Shown: piece after piece, positions 7,402 through 13,423 of the stretch
How positions within the stretch are numbered: the first letter of the stretch is position 1
Layout of the letters: every line of letters begins with the position of its first letter
From: Cochliopodium minus
Lineage: Eukaryota; Discosea; Himatismenida; Cochliopodiidae
Assembly (NCBI GenBank): GCA_024220525.1
Contig: JAMYWO010000525.1
Coordinates: 6,525-19,947, forward strand
Reading direction: 5' to 3'
DNA length: 13,423 nt
Made by a program: the position numbers and the translations under genes
The notes under the pieces: model-generated
The model's input: only the letters and a program-made list of their open reading frames with translations
Told to the model about the DNA's origin: nothing
Databases searched by the model: none

Positions 7402-9237
7402 TTATTTGGTTCCCATTTTATTCTTCCAACTTACAAGATAAATCAAAACAGAAATCTCATCAGGAGGATTGACAAAATCAGCAGGATCTAAAAGACGGTC
7501 AATGTCCCATTGACTCTCAGCCTTATCAAAAGCCAACTCTAAATTATCAATTTTTTTATAAGGATAAATGGTTTCGTACGTAATAAGGCCACTTTTGTGT
7601 TTGTCTATCAAAGCGCAAAATGCTCTCCCATCATTCCAAGACTTGCTAAAATCTTGGAAAAATACTCCTTCGTAACCGATTGTCTTCTCGTTGATCCAAG
7701 AAATTAAGGCAGCCACTCCTTTTGTATTGTTGTGGTTGACCAAGTCCAACTCGAATAAATTGAATAAACTCCCTATCGTTAGTGATAAAAGTATTCAAAA
7801 ATAAAACAAGTTTGAAATGAAAAAACTCTAAAAAAAGATTTTACAAAGAAAAGTGCTTATTGTTTTGGTGTTCTTGCTAGCAATAAGTGAAGGAGTAGCA
7901 GAGAATTTGGGAAGTTTTTTCTGAAGAAAAGAAACCACCTTGGAGATATTCTGAATCTTGTCAATTTGAGAAACTGGATTGATCGAAATACCCTCTATTT
8001 TAGTGTTGGAAACCAATTCGGTCAAGTTGACGATCAAAAGACCATCAGAAAAGTCTTCGATGACAACAGCCTTTTTTCCAATTTTTTTTAAAAAGAGGTT
8101 GGACCACCGGAGGAGAGTTTTCATTTGCATAGCTCTGTGTGAGATGTTCTCCCAAGATTTTTCTGATATGGAAACCAAGAATGAACGATCATCGTCTTCT
8201 CTGTTCTCATTTTCATTGTGGTTTTGGTTTTGGCCAATATCTTGGTTTTCTATTTTAAAAAAAATTTAAAAAATTTAAAAAATTTAAAAATTTTTGGAGG
8301 AAATGATACCTTTTTTTTGGTCTGTGTTGCTACTATTAGTGGTTTCTTGTGGCTCTATTATTTCAACTTGTGTAAGATTGTTGCTTTCAATCTTTTTTTC
8401 TTGTTTTTCTTGAACTACCTTCACTTCCTCTTTACTCTCGATCTTGGGTTCCTCTTGTTTCGCTCCTTCTTTTTTCACCACTTTTTCTTTTATTGGGTTG
8501 GGTTCAACAAAGACCTTTTTTCCACCACTGAAACCATCTTCACCAGATGGATCCGAGCTAAAATTTCCTCCTCCTTTCAAATAATAATAAATTTTGCAAA
8601 AAGGTGTCATATTTAAAAGGGAAAAATATTGTGTAAAAAAAAAATAAAATAAAAATCTTTGATTTACCAAAAAGCCATCCAAAAAATCCCACCCCCTTTT
8701 TGGGTGGTTCCTCTTTTTCGTGGATTGTATTTTCGTTCAAGATTTGTTCAAAGTCTAATTCAACTAGTTCCTCTTTTTTTTCATTTAACAAACATAAATC
8801 TGATTTAGTTTTGATTTTTTTCTCCTTCACCAAATGTATCGCCACTTTCCAATCTTCCAATGTGGATCTCTTGCCATATAAGTCGATCGATTTATCACTA
8901 AATTTTATTGTGATACGTGAATCTCCATTTGAATCTTCAATCCCATTTGCCAATAATTTTAAATCTACAACCTTATTTATATCCAATTCCCCTTGCTTAT
9001 TCTTCATCTGATCAAATAATATAAATTTTTTTTTGTATGAATGAATTTTTTTCTTACATCCTGATTCAAAAAATATTGGAGATTTGCATTATTGTACAAT
9101 ACGAAATAATATTCTTTGGATTTTTTGAATCTATCAATTTTTTGAAAGGGAAATTATAAGATATATCACATTTGGAAATTTTCTTACTTATCAGTCACTT
9201 TTAACCAACCAGCTTTTACATGAAATACTTGTGACAT
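7402..9237 (-). CDS. PH domain plus tandem calponin-homology (CH) domain protein (6 exons)
   Basis: Exons in gene order: 9237-9188, 9130-9058, 9007-8668, 8573-8310, 8249-7845, 7772-7402. They total 1503 nt, 500 residues, with phases consistent. Residues about 8-103 are a PH domain: AGWLKVT, then YYFVLYNNANLQYF, a basic strand region, and the closing helix EDWKVAIHLV with its invariant Trp. A Lys/Glu-rich low-complexity linker covers about 104-270. Residues about 273-385 are CH1 (RWSNLFLKKIG, DFSDGLLIVNL, FLWSLFNLF). Residues about 390-497 are CH2 (ALISWINEKT, WNDGRAFCALID, DIDRLLDPADFV). Tandem CH pairs of the actinin/filamin/spectrin class form an F-actin-binding module, and PH domains often bind phosphoinositides. 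The inferred role is linking actin to membrane. A PH domain in front of the CH pair is not the layout of actinin, filamin or fimbrin. The start is the first ATG of the PH-encoding exon. Confidence 0.88.
8257..8295. repeat. short (A6T3)-type tandem repeat inside an intron
   Basis: About three to four copies of a 9-nt unit of the form TTTAAAAAA lie inside the 60-nt intron 8250-8309 of the PH-CH-CH gene. The tract is close to self-complementary. It is probably simple low-complexity expansion. The intron boundaries (GTATCA at the donor, AAATAG at the acceptor) lie outside or at the edge of the tract. Confidence 0.7.
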
Positions 9238-9633
9238 CTTTCAATTTTTTTTGTTTATTTTAGAGAGAAATCAAATTAAAATACCTTAAAATGTTATGAA
9301 AACATCAAGAAATAGATTCAAGAAGAAATTAATTCTTTAAAGAAACTAATTAAAATCAGAGAAATTCAATTTTCTTACCCTTTTTTAACCACATGTATCT
9401 CCTAAATTCGAAATTTTCAAAAAAAAATATTTCATCCTAGAAATGAATTTATACCTATTTTATTTGTTGGCACAGAGCTGAAGAGTATTTAAAACTTCAA
9501 ATTTATTAAATTAAAAAAAATTGAAAAATCATACATAATAGAAGTTGGTATTTAACTGGAACCAATAGAATAATAATTTATTTACAGAATAAATATTGCA
9601 TATATTTTGAATATAACTGTTGGGAAAATATAA
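9238..9633. promoter_or_regulatory. divergent intergenic region between the PH-CH-CH and SNARE genes
   Basis: This 396-base AT-rich gap lies between two divergent start codons and should hold both promoters. A CCAAT pentamer lies at 9562-9566, about 70 bases before the SNARE start. In sequence this AT-rich it may be chance. I found no RNA gene, no convincing ORF on either strand and no clear TATA element. Confidence 0.45.
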
Positions 9634-10407
9634 ATGATTAATACATTCAATTGTTATACCACCGAATTCAGAGAATTAGAGAATGAAATACAGATGATAT
9701 TGAATTCAATCCCCTCGATAATAGGATCCACTTATAAATATGAACAAATAAATGTAGTGAGACAAAAATATTTAGAATTGGAAGAGATAATAGAAGGAAT
9801 GGAACTGTGTTCATCTGGGAATGTTCAAAAATCTCAACAAGAAAAAATGAGGGGGATGATAAAAGAGAATAAGCTGAAATTATCAACCATCAAACAAAAT
9901 ACAAAAGAATCCGAAGAGAAAATAAATAAAGAGGCACATGAAGAACTATTATCTGGTGGAAATGCATTGCATGATCCCAATTCTTCAGATCAGGATAAAA
10001 GAAAATTGATACAAGAGAATACTGACATCCTCATCAACACTGATAGTGTGATCACTTTGGCTCTTGAAGAGACCAATCATATGGAACAAAATGCAAAAAA
10101 TACAATAGATGAATTGGGCAGGCAAAAAAATGTGCTTATTGGGATGAAAACAAAGGTAAATTACTGAACAAAATTTATCCAATCATAATTATTTGTAATA
10201 CAATCTATATTCTATATATTATTACCAATTTTTTTAAATAAGCTTTCAACTGTCAATTCCAATCTTGTGAAAGGAAATGAACTCTCAGGCAAAATGATCA
10301 ATAGGATGTTCTATAATAAATGTATGATAGTGGGTGTTGTAACTTTATCTTTGGTAATTTTGGCATGTTTTTTGCTATATACATATTTGCCCATAAAATT
10401 CCTCTGA
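9634..10407 (+). CDS. VTI1: Vti1-like Qb-SNARE (2 exons)
   Basis: Exons 9634-10155 and 10243-10407 are joined across an 87-nt GT-AG intron in phase 0 and encode 228 residues, the usual Vti1 size. The N-terminal half (about 5-100) is the helical Habc-like Vti1 N-domain (EFRELENEIQ, LELEEIIEGMEL). Residues about 123-190 are the SNARE motif with heptad hydrophobics: LIQENTDIL, ALEETNHMEQNAKNTIDELG, then RQKN, with Gln164 at the expected zero layer as in yeast Vti1. A C-terminal anchor spans about 202-223 (MIVGVVTLSLVILACFLLYT) with only a few residues after it. Vti1 proteins act in Golgi, endosomal and vacuolar fusion as the Qb helix of several SNARE complexes. Without splicing the first exon would stop three codons into the intron and lose its membrane anchor. 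The gene ends in TGA, which supports the standard code; AATAAA follows at 10410-10415. Confidence 0.9.
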
Positions 10408-10668
10408 ATAATAAAAACTTAATATTTAAATGTGTCTTTTAATCCATTTTCCACTTGGAGAAGATTATCTATTTAATCTTTATTCGATTTCAATCACAAA
10501 TTTTTTTTTTTTTATAAATGATCTCTTCCAAGAAACTCTTCTTTTTTCATGTGCATATATGGAATTTGAGTGATCACCGCAATGAACAAATTTTAATAAT
10601 GAAAAATAAAAAAAATTTGTGTACTTTTTTATATTTGTATTAAGTTAATTTGCAATTACCCGATCAAG
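10408..10668. other. intergenic region between the SNARE and RasGEF genes
   Basis: This 261-base AT-rich spacer lies between two plus-strand genes. It holds a possible polyadenylation signal just after the SNARE stop, a T-run at about 10500-10513, and presumably the RasGEF promoter. No RNA gene, ORF or clear promoter motif is seen. Confidence 0.4.
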
Positions 10669-13282
10669 ATGAATGAAGGGACCAAAGAGAAGAAATTTAT
10701 AAAGACAAATAAAAACGCATTATCGAGAATTAAAAAGCAGAAAAGCGATATGATACAAAAAGTGAGGCAGCCTGTATTTAGTTTGCCCATAAATGCAGTC
10801 GCATTGTATGATTATAATGGAGATTATTCTCAATCACAATTATCATTCAGAAAAGGAGATAATATCACTATTAATTCCTCACACTCCAATGGATGGAGCT
10901 ACGCAACACTCGAAAATAACAGTTCTCAGATATCTGGTTATATACCCACCTCATATATATCAAAACTTCCCAAAGAAGATAATGCCAATAGTGCAAGGAT
11001 TTCATCAAGAAAGACTTCCAGAAGAAAATCTCCTTTAAATGGAACATCTGAACATGAGGAATCTATTGGGGGTGATGATAAGAGGGATGTTGCAATATTG
11101 GGCAATAATAATAATAATGACACTCCAATAACTAATAATAATACTAACGTAATGAAAATAAATACTGGTGAATCAAACAATAATGTCAATGAAACATCAA
11201 ATAAAATAAACAGCAATAAAATAACGACAAATAATAATAACATTAATACACAATACAATAATTCCCAACAAAATAAAAACAACAATCCACAAATTATTAA
11301 TAATCCTCCAAATGGAACCACCAATCAAAACAATAGAGGGATAAATGAAAGATATGTATCGAATCTTAAATCCAAATTGAATAATTTGATGTCAGAAAAA
11401 TCGAATATAGGAAGCAATAAGAATATTACAAATAGCATCTCTCCATCCAATGATCCAAAAAACCTTTTGATTGAAGATGATAGAAGATCTTACTCGAGCG
11501 AATCAAATGCAAGCAATGATACCAACACAAATGATTCCAACAACGATTCTGATTCACATGGGGAGCAGCAGAACAAAGAGAAGAGGATATCTAATATATC
11601 TCCAAGAAAGAATCACGAGTTCCACACCATCAATTCCAATCCATTCGAAGCTTCCAAGAAGAAGAGCGAGAAACACAAGGGACTAGTGAGATCACAGTCT
11701 ATAATGGAGGAAGAATTCGAGTACTCCACCATTCTTTCTATGACCTCCAATCTTCATAGCGAAATATCGGAAATTGAAGATCCAAGCTCTCCTAAAATAT
11801 TTATTGAACCAGAGATTGTCAATGGCAATGATTGTGTCATCACTGGTTTGAATGGAGAGAATTTTGTGGCAGGGACGCTCAGAAAAGTGGTGGAATGGCT
11901 CATCTTCAGAGAGAAACTTCCTGAAAACAGTGAGAATTTCTTGTTGTGTTTCAGGGACAAGTTTGTTTCGTGCAGCAAGCTTCTTTTGTGCCTTGTCAAC
12001 ATTTACAAGGGATATAGACAACACCAAAATAAAGAAAGGATCTTCCACTTTATCTCTCTGTGGATTTCCAAACATTACGACAGGGATTGGGTGGGTAACA
12101 ACGATCTCATTGACAAATTGCTTTCTTTCATGAAAAGTAATTTCATTGCAAGAGAAAATCAAGTTCTCATTAACACAATCAAGTTGGATCTTGTCAAGTT
12201 CGAACATGAAAGACAAAAGAATGTCCGAATCAATCAAATGAACAACAAAAAGAGCTTCTTAACATTCAACACTAACGAAGCTTTCTTTCAATACCTCAAA
12301 TACAACTCGAAGGTTCTTGCCGAGCAAATAACTAGGTCTTGCTTCCTTCTTTTTTCTCAGCTCAAACCTTCCGACATGTTCTGCAGAAACAGGAAGATCT
12401 CCAAAAATATGGAGTTGTTGTGTTCTCATTCTGTGGAGATTTCCGCTTGGATTTTAAACTCTTTCGAGCTTTTGAACAAGCGCAAACATCCCAACAACCT
12501 CAAGAAATTCATCAAAATTTCCAACTACCTCTACAAACTCCGAAACTTCAACTCTCTCTATGCTTTCATCAGCACTCTTAGTTCCGAGAAAATCCAATCA
12601 TTACAAGCTTGGCAAAACGTTTCAAGGAGCTACATGCAAAAATATTCAAAGTTTGAAAAGCTTTTTTCACCTGTAAATTCTTTCCAAAACTACAAAGATA
12701 ACTTGCTCACTGTGATGGGTAATTCCATCTCCCTCCGACCTCCCATCATGCCCTTTTTTGCAATTTACATGAAGTCCATCCGTTACATTGATAGAAAGAT
12801 CGACAGCCACACTGACAACAATTTCATCAACTACAAGAAAGTTCAACTTTTGGGCTCCATTTTGCGAGAAATCGGATCTTTTCAGAAAAAGTCTTATGGA
12901 ATTGATAAAGTAGATACTGTTTATGATTTTGTAGCGGGTATTTATTTTTAATTTCAAAAAATTAATTTTAAAAGTTTCTTTATTAATTTAAAAAAAATTT
13001 CTTCATTCTTTTTTTTACTTACTCATTATTTAAGGTATCCGTGAACACTTTATCAAAACTCCTTATCTTAACGATGTCAAGAGCTATTTTTTGTTGGACG
13101 GAAAAGATGATATCATCTCTCCCAAGTATGATTGCAAGGAGAACTATGTCATAAGAAAAAATCCTATGTACGGAACCTCCTTAAAGAAGATGGAAAGAGT
13201 TAAAAGATCACAAGCGTCCCCTCAAGGAAGCAACAAAGTAACAAATAAAAAATTGAACATATTTTTTTTTGAAATTATTTAA
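10669..13282 (+). CDS. SH3 domain Ras guanine nucleotide exchange factor (2 exons)
   Basis: Exons 10669-12937 and 13035-13282 join in phase 1 across a 97-nt GT-AG intron and encode 838 residues. A Lys-rich start leads into an SH3 domain at about 42-100: ALYDYNGDYSQSQLSF, then KGDNI, GWSYA and GYIPTSYI. Residues about 145-330 are low complexity and Asn/Ser-rich with several Asn runs. A RasGEF N-terminal domain covers about 384-500 (GTLRKVVEWLI, FLLCFRDKF). The catalytic Cdc25-like domain spans about 535-790: LAEQITRSCFLLFSQLKPSD, NFNSLYAFISTLSS, NYKDNLL, then NFINYKKVQLLGSILREI. Exon 2 adds the last catalytic helix region (REHFIKTPYL) and a basic tail. Such proteins activate Ras-family GTPases at the membrane, and the SH3 domain would recruit Pro-rich partners. 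The stop is next to the tandem array at the window end; a further exon beyond the edge cannot be excluded, since a GTAACA donor-like site lies at about 13238. Confidence 0.9.
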
Positions 13283-13311
13283 ATTTATTATCATTTATTT
13301 ATTTCATTTAT

Positions 13312-13423
13312 TTTATTTCATTTATTTCATTTATTTCATTTATTTCGTTTATTTCATTTATTTCATTTATTTCATTTATTTCATTTATTTCATTTATTTC
13401 ATTTATTTCATTTATTTCATTTA
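13312..13423. repeat. 9-bp tandem array (TTTATTTCA)n, cut by the window end
   Basis: At least twelve head-to-tail copies of TTTATTTCA run from 13312 to 13419, and a partial copy reaches the last base. Imperfect copies lead in from about 13291. Only one copy differs, TTTATTTCG at 13339-13347. The array starts about 10-30 bases after the RasGEF stop. It is open in all three plus-strand frames because the 9-mer is a multiple of three and lacks stops. It looks like a minisatellite. Its true length is unknown because it continues past the window. Confidence 0.9.

Noticed and set aside
8218-8616. 132-codon plus-strand ORF with many Phe residues
   Set aside because: It is antisense to the Lys/Glu-rich linker exon of the PH-CH-CH gene and crosses one of its introns.
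9634-10167. Soluble 177-residue protein ending at 10167
   Set aside because: The last three codons are intron sequence. Splicing 10155 to 10243 adds the rest of the SNARE motif and a membrane anchor, as expected for Vti1.
10938-11324. 128-codon minus-strand ORF rich in Leu and Val
   Set aside because: It is the reverse complement of the Asn-rich AAT/AAC run of the RasGEF gene, which reads as Leu/Val/Ile on the other strand.
11692-12237. 181-codon minus-strand ORF
   Set aside because: It is antisense to the well-supported RasGEF domain coding sequence and shows no recognisable motif; it is a codon-bias shadow.
13091-13282. Separate small gene beginning at 13091
   Set aside because: The frame is continuous with the RasGEF through the 97-nt intron, and exon 2 supplies the missing end of the catalytic domain.
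13291-13423. Telomere repeat
   Set aside because: The 9-mer lacks the G-rich strand typical of telomeric DNA and follows a gene directly, so a minisatellite is the simpler reading. The window end may still be a contig end.
1-13423. tRNA, rRNA, CRISPR array or transposon
   Set aside because: No cloverleaf, rRNA-like stretch, spaced direct repeat array, terminal inverted repeat or transposase/reverse-transcriptase motif was seen on either strand by eye.

Overview
The window is nuclear DNA from a protist. It is strongly AT-rich, the genes carry many very short introns, and the start codons often follow A-rich leaders. The standard genetic code fits: TAA and TGA act as stops, and tryptophan is TGG in every reconstructed gene. 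Long Asn runs, a RasGEF, an RCC1 propeller, a PH/CH cytoskeletal protein and a Vti1-type SNARE suggest a free-living amoeboid or flagellate lineage (Amoebozoa, Heterolobosea or Anaeramoebae style). The sequence alone does not fix the taxon.

I rebuilt five multi-exon genes by joining frames at splice sites and checking that phases add up. The result is 24 introns of 46 to 156 nt, 23 GT-AG and one GC-AG. From left to right: (1) 1-304, intergenic, with a coding-like relic in 1-243; (2) 305-511, a doubtful small membrane-protein ORF; (3) 469-3846 minus, an intronless 1125-residue two-pass membrane protein with a PQQ-like ectodomain, a beta-rich ectodomain and a C-terminal Cys repeat; (4) 4043-6014 plus, an 11-exon seven-unit RCC1 propeller of 428 residues with a 12-nt micro-exon; (5) 6058-6259 minus, a broken coding relic; (6) 6360-7277 minus, an 8-exon secreted DOMON protein of 179 residues with 17- and 21-nt micro-exons; (7) 7402-9237 minus, a 6-exon PH plus tandem-CH protein of 500 residues; (8) 9634-10407 plus, a 2-exon Vti1-like Qb-SNARE of 228 residues; (9) 10669-13282 plus, a 2-exon SH3-RasGEF of 838 residues; (10) 13312-13423, a 9-bp tandem array running off the window end.

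These are separate eukaryotic genes, not an operon. Two divergent pairs (469-3846 with RCC1; PH-CH-CH with the SNARE) each share an intergenic promoter region. RasGEF signalling, PH/CH actin-membrane linkage and SNARE traffic are processes that meet at the cell cortex, but linkage here is no evidence that these genes work together. The most notable points are the micro-exons, the recurrent intron positions inside RCC1 repeats, the PH-CH-CH order, the intronless two-ectodomain membrane protein and the two decayed coding relics.
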